DNA from: Streptococcus parasanguinis
GTDB lineage: Bacteria > Bacillota > Bacilli > Lactobacillales > Streptococcaceae
Direction of reading: 5' to 3'
NCBI GenBank assembly: GCA_018365265.1
Contig: JAGZKI010000042.1
Span: forward strand, 1-22,869
Length of the DNA stretch: 22,869 nucleotides
Positions within the stretch are counted from its first letter, which is position 1, and each line of letters begins with the position of its first letter. The position numbers were made by a program, and so were the translations under genes. Positions 13,751-21,800 of the stretch are shown here, one piece after another. Under the pieces are notes generated by a model. The model did no database searches. It was not told the DNA's origin and was given only the letters and a program-made list of their open reading frames with translations.

Positions 13751-14293
13751 ATGGGGTTGTCGTATGCACAAGACTACAGTTGTAGAGATCATTTTAGAAA
13801 GAGAGCTTTGGAGCGCTTTGGAGTGGATGATCAGCACCTGAAACGTTGGATCAATCAACACCTGCCATCTCTCTCGCCTTATGAGAGTGATGTGCTCCAA
13901 CCTGCTGATACAAAAACTTATGTATCGAGTGATGGTGTCATTTTTGTCTGTAATATCAAAAGCCGAGAATTTATCACTTGCTTTAAGGCGGTGAATTACC
14001 AGGAAAACAGCGAGGAAGACGAGGCTTATACAGATATTCATGAAAGCAATGTCTCTGACTTTAAAAAGGATCTCACCCATTTGCTCAATCGCTACCGACT
14101 CAAGGAAGCCAAGGAGCTGTTTGAAAATATTGAGGATGATTTAGATGACTTTTATCATCTCTCTCAAGCGGTGAAGACGGGTCAATTGAGTGAGCGCAAT
14201 TTTAAGCGCCTTGAGGAATTGCTCAGTAAGTTTCATGTGATCAAGGCTGCGATGCGGATCATTGAAAATAAGCGGGGAGATTATCATCTTTAG
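13751..14293 (+). CDS. Unrecognised 180-residue cytoplasmic protein
   Basis: I do not recognise this gene. It has an unusually perfect Shine-Dalgarno sequence, AAGGAGGTGA (13737-13746), well spaced from the ATG at 13751, so strong translation is expected. There is no signal peptide or membrane segment. The N-terminal part (about 1-90) pairs a basic helix (DHFRKRALERFG) with a strand-rich stretch (YVSSDGVIFVCNIKSREFITCF). That pattern faintly recalls small RelE/DUF4258-like folds, but no catalytic signature can be claimed. An acidic linker (ENSEEDEAYTD) follows, then a helical C-terminal half rich in Leu, Glu and Lys that may form a coiled coil or helical bundle. The gene lies behind a long structured leader and ends at a good terminator, so it is probably monocistronic. 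It is real by ribosome binding site, terminator and composition; function unknown. Confidence 0.8.
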   Translation: MGLSYAQDYSCRDHFRKRALERFGVDDQHLKRWINQHLPSLSPYESDVLQPADTKTYVSSDGVIFVCNIKSREFITCFKAVNYQENSEEDEAYTDIHESNVSDFKKDLTHLLNRYRLKEAKELFENIEDDLDDFYHLSQAVKTGQLSERNFKRLEELLSKFHVIKAAMRIIENKRGDYHL

Positions 14294-14326
14294 AGGGTCT
14301 TTTCCCCCTAAAAATAGGCGCCTAGA

Positions 14327-14361
14327 AGCCCTTTCATCTGTTTCAGATGAGGGGGCTTTTT
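14327..14361 (+). terminator. Intrinsic terminator after the 13751 gene
   Basis: Stem AGCCCTTTCATCTG (14327-14340) with CAGATGAGGGGGCT (14344-14357), 14 bp with two wobbles, a TTT loop, then a T-run. Confidence 0.92.
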
Positions 14362-14375
14362 GCTAGGGTGTGTTT

Positions 14376-14404
14376 TTGAAAAAAATAGAAAAAAATTGTA
14401 TAAT
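14376..14404 (+). promoter_or_regulatory. Promoter of the RNase J gene
   Basis: TTGAAA (14376-14381), a 17-bp spacer, and a perfect TATAAT (14399-14404). The leader is about 85 nt and contains a GNRA-tetraloop hairpin, CTTGG-GCAA-CCAAG (14443-14456). Confidence 0.85.
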
Positions 14405-14496
14405 AGAATAGATATGCAAGAATTTGCAAAGCTGTAATTCGACTTGGGCAACCAAGGACCGTAAGTATTAAAATAATCACACTAAAGGAGAAAACA

Positions 14497-16158
14497 GTGA
14501 GTAGTATTAAATTAGTCACTCTTGGCGGTGTTCGAGAAAATGGAAAAAATCTCTACGTCGCCGAAGTGAACGATTCAATTTTTGTTCTGGATGCAGGACT
14601 GAAGTATCCAGAAAATGAACAACTTGGGGTGGACGTTGTCATCCCAAATATGGATTATCTTTTTGAAAACAAAGACCGTATTGCAGGCGTTTTCTTGACC
14701 CATGGGCATGCGGATGCCATTGGGGCCTTGCCTTATCTTTTGGCTGAAGCGAAAGTTCCTGTATTTGGGACAGAGTTAACCATTGAATTGGCTAAGCTCT
14801 TTGTCAAAGGCAATGATAGTGTCAAGAAATTCAACGACTTCCATGTCATCGATCAGAATTCTGAGATTGATTTTGGTGATGCCGTCGTATCTTTCTTTCA
14901 AACGACCCACTCCATCCCTGAAAGTATCGGGATTGTTATCAACACCCCTGAGGGCAATATCGTCTATACCGGAGACTTTAAATTTGACCAAACTGCCAGC
15001 GAGTCTTATGCGACAGACTTTGCTCGCCTAGCTGAGATTGGGCGCGAAGGCGTGCTCGCTCTCTTGAGTGACTCGGCCAATGCAGATAGCAAGATTCAAG
15101 TTGCTAGTGAGCAAGAAGTGGGCGATGCCATCTTAGATACGATTGCAGACTGGGATGGTCGTGTGATCGTAGCAGCCGTTGCCAGCAACCTTTCTCGGAT
15201 CCAGCAGGTCTTTGATGCAGCGGCTGAGACTGGCCGCCGGGTGGTCTTGACAGGGTTTGATGTGGAAAACATTGTCCGTACCGCCATCCGCTTGAACAAA
15301 TTATCTCTTGCTAACGAAAAACTCTTGATCAAGCCAAAAGAAATGAGCCGTTTCGAGGATCATGAATTGATCATTTTGGAAACAGGCCGGATGGGTGAGC
15401 CAATCAATGGCTTGCGCAAGATGTCTATTGGTCGTCACCGCTATGTGGAAATCAAAGATGGGGACTTGGTCTACATCGTCACAACGCCGTCTATTGCCAA
15501 AGAAGCCGTGGTGGCTCGTGTAGAAAACATGGTCTACCAAGCAGGTGGAGTTGTCAAATTGATCACGTCCAGCTTGCGCGTATCTGGTCATGGAAACGCA
15601 CGGGACTTGCAGTTGATGATCAACCTTCTTCGTCCTAAGTATCTGTTCCCAATCCAAGGGGAATACCGCGAATTGGATGCCCATGCACGAGTGGCGATGG
15701 AAGTCGGTATCTTGCCTGAAAATATCTTTATTCCAAAGCGTGGTACAGTCATGGAGTATGAAAAGGGAGACTTCGTCCCTGCAGGGAGCATCTCAGCAGG
15801 AGATGTCATGATTGATGGGAATGCCATTGGTGATGTGGGCAATATCGTCCTTCGTGACCGCAAGGTCTTGTCAGAAGACGGAATCTTTATCGTGGCGATC
15901 ACAGTGAATCGCAAAGAGAAGAAGATTATTTCCAAAGCGCGCGTGCACACCCGTGGTTTTGTCTATGTCAAGAAGAGTCGGGATATTCTTCGTGAAAGTT
16001 GCGAATTGGTCAACCAAAGCGTCGAAGATTATTTGACACAAGATAGCTTTGACTGGGGTGAGTTAAAAGGTTTGGTACGCGACAACTTGTCTAAGTTCTT
16101 ATTTGAACAAACCAAACGTCGTCCAGCCATCCTACCAGTTGTGATGGAAGTGAAATAA
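14497..16158 (+). CDS. rnjB: Ribonuclease J family protein, probably RNase J2 (altered active site)
   Basis: RNase J enzymes are metallo-beta-lactamase/beta-CASP nucleases that mature and degrade RNA from the 5' end and internally in Firmicutes. The 553-residue protein is full length. The metal motif reads HGHADA (69-74) instead of HxHxDH, losing the last His. His138 (TTHSIP), Asp160 (YTGDFKFD) and His365 (VSGHGN) are kept, but the usual PVHGEYR is PIQGEYR with Gln387. Two lost metal/catalytic residues suggest weak or no nuclease activity, as expected for the J2 partner of a J1/J2 complex; assignment to J2 rather than J1 rests on this. The start is GTG at 14497 with AAGGAG 6 nt upstream. estA follows after a terminator hairpin and lacks an obvious promoter, so readthrough probably links them. 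Confidence 0.9.
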   Translation: MSSIKLVTLGGVRENGKNLYVAEVNDSIFVLDAGLKYPENEQLGVDVVIPNMDYLFENKDRIAGVFLTHGHADAIGALPYLLAEAKVPVFGTELTIELAKLFVKGNDSVKKFNDFHVIDQNSEIDFGDAVVSFFQTTHSIPESIGIVINTPEGNIVYTGDFKFDQTASESYATDFARLAEIGREGVLALLSDSANADSKIQVASEQEVGDAILDTIADWDGRVIVAAVASNLSRIQQVFDAAAETGRRVVLTGFDVENIVRTAIRLNKLSLANEKLLIKPKEMSRFEDHELIILETGRMGEPINGLRKMSIGRHRYVEIKDGDLVYIVTTPSIAKEAVVARVENMVYQAGGVVKLITSSLRVSGHGNARDLQLMINLLRPKYLFPIQGEYRELDAHARVAMEVGILPENIFIPKRGTVMEYEKGDFVPAGSISAGDVMIDGNAIGDVGNIVLRDRKVLSEDGIFIVAITVNRKEKKIISKARVHTRGFVYVKKSRDILRESCELVNQSVEDYLTQDSFDWGELKGLVRDNLSKFLFEQTKRRPAILPVVMEVK

Positions 16159-16172
16159 TAGTAGAAAACGAA

Positions 16173-16206
16173 ACGCTTGGCGGCCAGAGGCTTGCCGAGT
16201 GTTTTT
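16173..16206 (+). terminator. Terminator or attenuator between rnjB and estA
   Basis: ACGCTTGGC (16173-16181) pairs with GCCGAGTGT (16194-16202) over 9 bp with two wobbles, followed by TTTT. It lies 22 bp before estA with no promoter visible between, so it probably lowers rather than abolishes estA expression. Confidence 0.7.
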
Positions 16207-16228
16207 AACAGTAGAAAGAGGAAAGCAA

Positions 16229-17011
16229 ATGGCAGTTATGCAGATTGAGTATTATTCAGAAGCCTTGAAGATGGAGTGGGGCGTGTCCGTCCTTTATCCC
16301 GATGCATCGCGCGTGGAAGATCCAGCAGATACGGATATTCCGGTTCTTTATCTCTTGCACGGGATGAATGGCAATCATCATTCTTGGCTGAAGCGAACCC
16401 ATGTGGAGCGCATCCTGCGCAATACCAATCTGATCGTGGTCCTACCCAATACCAATAATGGCTTTTACACAGACACCCAGTATGGCTACAACTACTACAC
16501 GGCCATTGCGGAGGAATTGCCAGAGACTCTTTCTCGCTTCTTTCCTCATATGACTAAGAAACGGGAGAAGACCTTTATTGCTGGTCTATCCATGGGAGGC
16601 TATGGCTCAATGCTCTTGGCTCTCAAGACCAATCGTTTCTCTCATGCGGCTAGTTTTTCAGGAGCTTTGAGTTTCCACGATCGGGATTTTGAAAACAATG
16701 ACTTGGAGCAACTAGCTTTTTGGAAGGGGATCTTTGGAGAGGTTGAGGATTGGACGACTAGTCCCTATTCGCTAGAGACTGCTGCCAAGAAGTTTTCAGA
16801 TAAGAAGACCAAATTCTGGATCTGGTGTGGGGAGCAGGATTTCCTTTATGAGGCCAATAATTTTGAAGTCAAGGAACTAGAAAAGTTAGGCTTGGATGTC
16901 ACTTATAGCCACAGCCCAGGCAAGCACGAATGGTTCTACTGGGAACGTGAGTTGGAGCACTTTTTACAAACCCTACCAATCGACTTTGAATTGGAAGAAC
17001 GGTTAAGTTAA
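16229..17011 (+). CDS. estA: Tributyrin-type esterase
   Basis: An alpha/beta-hydrolase esterase of the EstA/esterase-D group, acting on short-chain esters. It has 260 residues. The nucleophile elbow GLSMGG gives Ser121; Asp204 in CGEQDFLYEAN and His233 in GKHEWFYW complete the catalytic triad; YLLHGMNGN (41-49) forms the oxyanion region. I chose the ATG at 16229 (MAVMQIEYYS) because AGAGGAAA lies just upstream; an in-frame ATG at 16199 would place the start inside the preceding terminator. No signal peptide, so cytoplasmic. It follows an RNase J gene, a pairing I also recall from pneumococcus. Its stop codon is the first three bases of TAAGATACAAAG, the same 12-bp sequence found at the ATPase stop codon. 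The natural substrate is unknown. Confidence 0.92.
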   Translation: MAVMQIEYYSEALKMEWGVSVLYPDASRVEDPADTDIPVLYLLHGMNGNHHSWLKRTHVERILRNTNLIVVLPNTNNGFYTDTQYGYNYYTAIAEELPETLSRFFPHMTKKREKTFIAGLSMGGYGSMLLALKTNRFSHAASFSGALSFHDRDFENNDLEQLAFWKGIFGEVEDWTTSPYSLETAAKKFSDKKTKFWIWCGEQDFLYEANNFEVKELEKLGLDVTYSHSPGKHEWFYWERELEHFLQTLPIDFELEERLS

Positions 17012-17020
17012 GATACAAAG
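17009..17020 (+). repeat. Third, partial copy of the stop-codon-linked repeat
   Basis: TAAGATACAAAG, identical to the first 12 bp of the 38-bp repeats at 12851 and 13054. Its TAA is the estA stop. The match ends after 12 bp. Confidence 0.6.
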
Positions 17021-17046
17021 CCTGTGTTCGTTTACTAAAAGCTAGG

Positions 17047-17071
17047 AGTCAGAACATTTGTTCTGGCTTTT
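17047..17071 (+). terminator. Intrinsic terminator after estA
   Basis: AGTCAGAAC (17047-17055) with GTTCTGGCT (17060-17068), 9 bp with one wobble, a 4-nt loop and a short T-run. Confidence 0.75.
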
Positions 17072-17130
17072 CGTATATATAAGAAGAAGACTAGAAAGGT
17101 GACTTATTCATTTCAGTCCCGCTTTCTTTG

Positions 17131-17139
17131 TGGTATAAT
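17131..17139 (+). promoter_or_regulatory. Extended -10 promoter of gltX
   Basis: TGGTATAAT: a perfect TATAAT (17134-17139) with an extended TGn motif and no clear -35, 56 bp before gltX. Confidence 0.75.
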
Positions 17140-17194
17140 AGGAACGATTGAATAAATGCGCTAAAAATAGCGAACAAGATAAGAGGAGAGAAAT

Positions 17195-18652
17195 ATGACT
17201 AAAGATATTCGTGTGCGTTATGCACCAAGTCCAACAGGACTACTACACATCGGAAATGCCCGTACAGCATTGTTTAACTACTTGTACGCGCGTCATCATG
17301 GTGGAACCTTTATCATCCGTATCGAGGATACGGACCGCAAGCGTCACGTCGAAGATGGTGAACGTTCCCAGCTTGAAAACCTTCGTTGGTTGGGCATGGA
17401 CTGGGATGAAAGCCCTGAGACGCACGAAAACTATCGCCAATCAGAACGGTTGCCACTTTACCAAAAATACATCGACCAACTCTTGGCGGAAGGAAAAGCT
17501 TACAAATCTTACGTCACTGAAGAAGAATTGGCAGCAGAACGTGAACGCCAAGAAGCAGCTGGAGAAACACCTCGCTATGTCAATGAATACCTCGGAATGA
17601 GTGAAGATGAAAAAGCAGCCTATGTAGCAGAACGCGAAGCTGCAGGTGTGGTTCCAACAGTTCGTTTGGTAGTGAATGAGTCTGGTATCTACAAGTGGCA
17701 TGATATGGTCAAAGGCGATATCGAGTTTGAAGGTGGCAATATCGGTGGGGATTGGGTCATCCAGAAGAAAGATGGCTACCCAACTTACAACTTTGCCGTT
17801 GTGATCGATGACCACGATATGCAAATCTCTCACGTCATCCGTGGAGATGACCACATTGCCAATACCCCAAAACAGCTCATGGTCTATGAAGCTCTTGGAT
17901 GGGAAGCACCAGAATTTGGTCACATGACCTTGATTATCAACTCTGAAACGGGTAAGAAGTTGTCTAAACGGGACACCAATACCCTTCAATTTATCGAAGA
18001 CTACCGTAAGAAAGGGTACCTTCCAGAAGCAGTCTTTAACTTTATCGCTCTTCTTGGTTGGAACCCTGGTGGGGAAGACGAAATCTTCTCTCGTGAAGAA
18101 CTCATCAAACTCTTTGATGAACACCGCCTCAGCAAGTCTCCAGCAGCTTTCGACCAAAAGAAAATGGACTGGATGAGCAATGAGTATATCAAGAATGCTG
18201 ATCTAGCGACTATCTTTGAAATGGCCAAACCATTCCTCGAAGAAGCAGGTCGTCTAACAGACAAGGCTGAGAAGTTTGTAGAACTCTACAAGCCACAAAT
18301 GAAATCGGTCGATGAAATCGTTCCATTGACAGACCTTTTCTTTGCAGACTTCCCAGAGTTGACAGATGCAGAGAAAGAAGTCATGGCTGGTGAAACCGTG
18401 CCAACGGTACTTGAAGCCTTCAAAGCGAAACTCGAAGCCATGTCAGACGATGAGTTTGTGGCTGAAAATATCTTCCCACAAATCAAAGCGGTTCAAAAAG
18501 AGACTGGTATCAAAGGAAAGAACCTCTTTATGCCAATCCGTATTGCTGTTTCAGGTGAAATGCATGGTCCAGAATTGCCAGATACCATCTACTTGCTTGG
18601 TCGCGAAAAATCTATCCAACACATCGAAAGCATGTTGGAAAAAATCAGATAA
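17195..18652 (+). CDS. gltX: Glutamyl-tRNA synthetase
   Basis: It charges tRNA-Glu with glutamate. In streptococci it is expected to be the non-discriminating type that also misacylates tRNA-Gln, later corrected by GatCAB. The 485-residue class I synthetase has the HIGH-type motif HIGN (18-21) and the KMSKS-type motif KLSKR (255-259), with RFEDTD-like IRIEDTDRKR in the N-terminal catalytic domain and a helical anticodon-binding domain at the C-terminus. A GAGGAGAG site precedes the ATG at good spacing. It is transcribed alone, between an extended -10 promoter and a clear terminator, immediately upstream of the SRR adhesin. No anomalies were seen. Confidence 0.97.
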   Translation: MTKDIRVRYAPSPTGLLHIGNARTALFNYLYARHHGGTFIIRIEDTDRKRHVEDGERSQLENLRWLGMDWDESPETHENYRQSERLPLYQKYIDQLLAEGKAYKSYVTEEELAAERERQEAAGETPRYVNEYLGMSEDEKAAYVAEREAAGVVPTVRLVVNESGIYKWHDMVKGDIEFEGGNIGGDWVIQKKDGYPTYNFAVVIDDHDMQISHVIRGDDHIANTPKQLMVYEALGWEAPEFGHMTLIINSETGKKLSKRDTNTLQFIEDYRKKGYLPEAVFNFIALLGWNPGGEDEIFSREELIKLFDEHRLSKSPAAFDQKKMDWMSNEYIKNADLATIFEMAKPFLEEAGRLTDKAEKFVELYKPQMKSVDEIVPLTDLFFADFPELTDAEKEVMAGETVPTVLEAFKAKLEAMSDDEFVAENIFPQIKAVQKETGIKGKNLFMPIRIAVSGEMHGPELPDTIYLLGREKSIQHIESMLEKIR

Positions 18653-18659
18653 TTATCAG

Positions 18660-18686
18660 AAAAGCCCCTATTAAATGGGGCTTTTT
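18660..18686 (+). terminator. Intrinsic terminator after gltX
   Basis: AAAAGCCCC (18660-18668), an 8-nt loop, then GGGGCTTTTT (18677-18686). Confidence 0.9.
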
Positions 18687-18824
18687 GTTTTACTTCTAAA
18701 GTCAAAGCATTATAGGATTTTTTCAAAAAATTGCCCCAGTTCAACAAAAAAAGAACATGAAAACGGATTTCTTTATGTAAAGAAAAAATTTTTTTAAAAA
18801 ATACTAATAATTGAGGATAATTGC

Positions 18825-18852
18825 TTGAAATATTTGAAAAGTGGTCTATAAT
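18825..18852 (+). promoter_or_regulatory. Promoter of the SRR adhesin gene
   Basis: TTGAAA (18825-18830), a 16-bp spacer, and a perfect TATAAT (18847-18852), 35 bp before the start codon. An A- and T-tract stretch at 18781-18800 just upstream may act as a bent UP-like element. The gltX-adhesin gap (18687-18887) holds nothing else visible. Confidence 0.75.
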
Positions 18853-18887
18853 ATAAAGGAAATAGAAAATGTATTAAGGAGACAGAA

Positions 18888-21800
18888 ATGTTTTTTAAGC
18901 GTTCAAACGGTGAATTCCGTGAAACGGATCGTGTGACTCGTTTTAAATTGATCAAGTCGGGTAAGAACTGGTTGCGTGCAGCAACTTCTAACTTTGGTCT
19001 TTTGAAAGTAATCCGCGGTCAGGTCGAAGAAACTGTAGTAGCTGAAGTTCGTGAAGATGAAGTATCAGCAACAGAAATGACAAGCCGAGGCTTGCTCAAA
19101 GGGATCGTAGCAGCAGGGGCTGTTCTTGGTGCAGCTACAGTAGCGAATGCTGCTAAAGCTGATGAAAATGGATCAGACGTTGCGACAGCATCTGAACTTT
19201 CAAGTGAAGCTCTTGTAGTGCAAGGAAGTACTGTACTTGGTACAACTTCAACTACTCAATCAACTACTGAATCTACAACAGAATCAGCAAGTGCATCTGC
19301 ATCAGCAAGCACTTCAACATCTGTAAGTGTCTCTGTATCTGAATCAGCTTCATTGAGCGAACAAGGATCTGCAGAACTTTCAGCTGCTCTTAGCGAATCA
19401 GCTGTAGCAACTTCATCTGAAGCTGCTTCAGACGCATCTACAACAGCTACTAAATCTGAAGATAAAGTTGTCCTAGAACAAAATACTTCAGAAGCAGCCT
19501 TGTTGAACAAGATCGCAGGAGACTACTCAGCAACTGTTTCAGCTCCAGAAAAGAAAGCAGCACTTGATGCTGCCATCGCTAAAGTTCAAACAGAATTGAC
19601 AGCAAGCAACGGCTTGATCAACGCTAATGCTTCAGCTCAATCATACGCTGAACAACGCGAACGTTTGAGCAAGTCAGTAGATGACATGATGGCAACCTTG
19701 ACTGCAGCAGGATTTACTGGTAACACAACAGTAAACGGTGCTCCAGCAGTTTATGCGCAATTGGATGCTATTGCTACATCAAGCACAAATCCATCTGGTG
19801 TTGCTGTAACACCAGGAATGGACAATGCGAATGGTGCAACACTTACTGATAAATCAACAACAATTCCTTCTGGATATGCAGCTGACCCAACTTCAGGTCG
19901 TTTGACATTTGGTATTTGGAATCTTTCTTCATACAACCAACTTTACAACAAAAACTACTACATTACATTGTCTGTAGACAAGACAAATAGTGCATCAAAT
20001 CCAAATGTATTTGTTCGTTTGGTTGATAAAACAACTGGTAGTGAAGTTGCGAATACAACATTAAGTAATGCTGTTGCTGCCAAAGAAATCAATCTTGGTA
20101 ACCTTTCAAGTCAGAAGTACTATCCATACCTTGTTTATAATGCTTCTACTGATGGAAATCCTTCTAGTGTCGATATCATTATCAAGCACAATGAAGAATT
20201 GAATCCTAGCGGTTTTGATTACAAGACAGAGCAAGTCTATGACTACCTTTCACCTGCTAACCAAGGTGAAAAGAAACCGAACGTTGAAATTGCTGTACCA
20301 TCAACCAAGATGAATCAAACAACTCACTATAAAGTGGTTGATACAACTTCATCAACTTATAATGCATCACGTTCTAAAGCAGATACAACAACTCAAAGCT
20401 ACAAACCAACTGGTAATGAAACAGAACTTGCTTCATATACTCAAACAGGTATCCAAGGTCAAAACTATACTGCATCAAATCCTCGTACATTTGATGGTTA
20501 TGTTTTGTATCAACAGGCTGATTCTTCAACTATGTCTGGTGAATTAGGTAACACTGTAGGTACTAAATATGCCGAACTCAAGGGTAGCCGTCAACATTAC
20601 TACGTAAAACGTATTCGTGAAATTGTTGACAACGATGGTTCAACAGTTACTAAGATTTATGTATTGGATCCATCTGCTGTTTCTACTTATAATGAATCAG
20701 TAATGGCAGATAACACTGATACAACTGGATATACACTTGTTTACACTACTCCAGTGATTAAACCAGGTGACAAGTATATTCCCGCAGCAACAAACATGGA
20801 AGCTGATAAACGTCTCGTTTCAAGCAAGAATGGTGACTACCAATTGTCTGTTTCTCCATGGCACAATCCAGATAAACCAAATGAAGGTTTAGTATATATT
20901 ACAGGTTGGTATACAGCTGGTCATTACAATGATGCAAATTATATGTTCATTGATGAACCTAAGGGAACTGCAAGTGCTTTACCTGGTGGTAATACGCAAA
21001 ATGTTATCGGTGGACGTACGAAATATGCTATCGTTCAATCAACAGGTAAGATTTTCACTGATTCTTTCGGTAATCCAGTGAAATCTACAAGTGGATTTGG
21101 TAACCAATACTCAATTCCATCAGCAAGTGAAAAACCATCTGGTGATACGGTTCACTACTACCGTAAGATGAATGATTCTGAGTCAGCATCACAATCACAA
21201 TCGCAATCTAACTCACAATCATTATCTGAATCAGAAGTTGTTTCTAAGTCACAATCTGTTTCACAATCACAATCAACATCTGAAAAGACTTCTAAATCAA
21301 TTTCTGAATCTGCATCAGCATCGTTGAGCGAATCGACACGTGAATCAGCTTCAACGTCAACAAGTCAATCAGCATCATTGAGCACATCGGCTTCAACAAG
21401 TGCATCAACATCAGGAAGCCAATCAGCATCATTGAGCACATCGGCTTCAGTAAGTGCGTCAACCTCAGCAAGCCAATCAGCATCATTGAGCACATCGGCT
21501 TCAGTAAGTGCATCAACATCAGGAAGCCAATCAGCATCATTGAGCACATCGGCTTCAGTAAGTGCATCAACGTCAGCGAGCCAATCAGCATCATTGAGTA
21601 CTTCAGCTTCAGTAAGTGCATCTACAACTCAAAGCAACTCTGAATCAAATACTGAATCAGCGTCACAATCTATTTCAGAATCACGTTCTGAATCAGCATC
21701 AATTTCATTATCTGAATCAGTATCATTGTCTGAATCACGTTCTGAATCAGCTTCAACCTCAGCAAGCCAATCAGCATCATTGTCTGAATCACGTTCTGAA

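Noticed and set aside
13482..14080. Minus-strand frames overlapping the leader and the 13751 gene
   Set aside because: They overlap a gene with a perfect ribosome binding site on the other strand and lack initiation signals.
19256..19936. Minus-strand open frames opposite the SRR head
   Set aside because: Antisense to a clear coding region; composition mirrors the sense codons.
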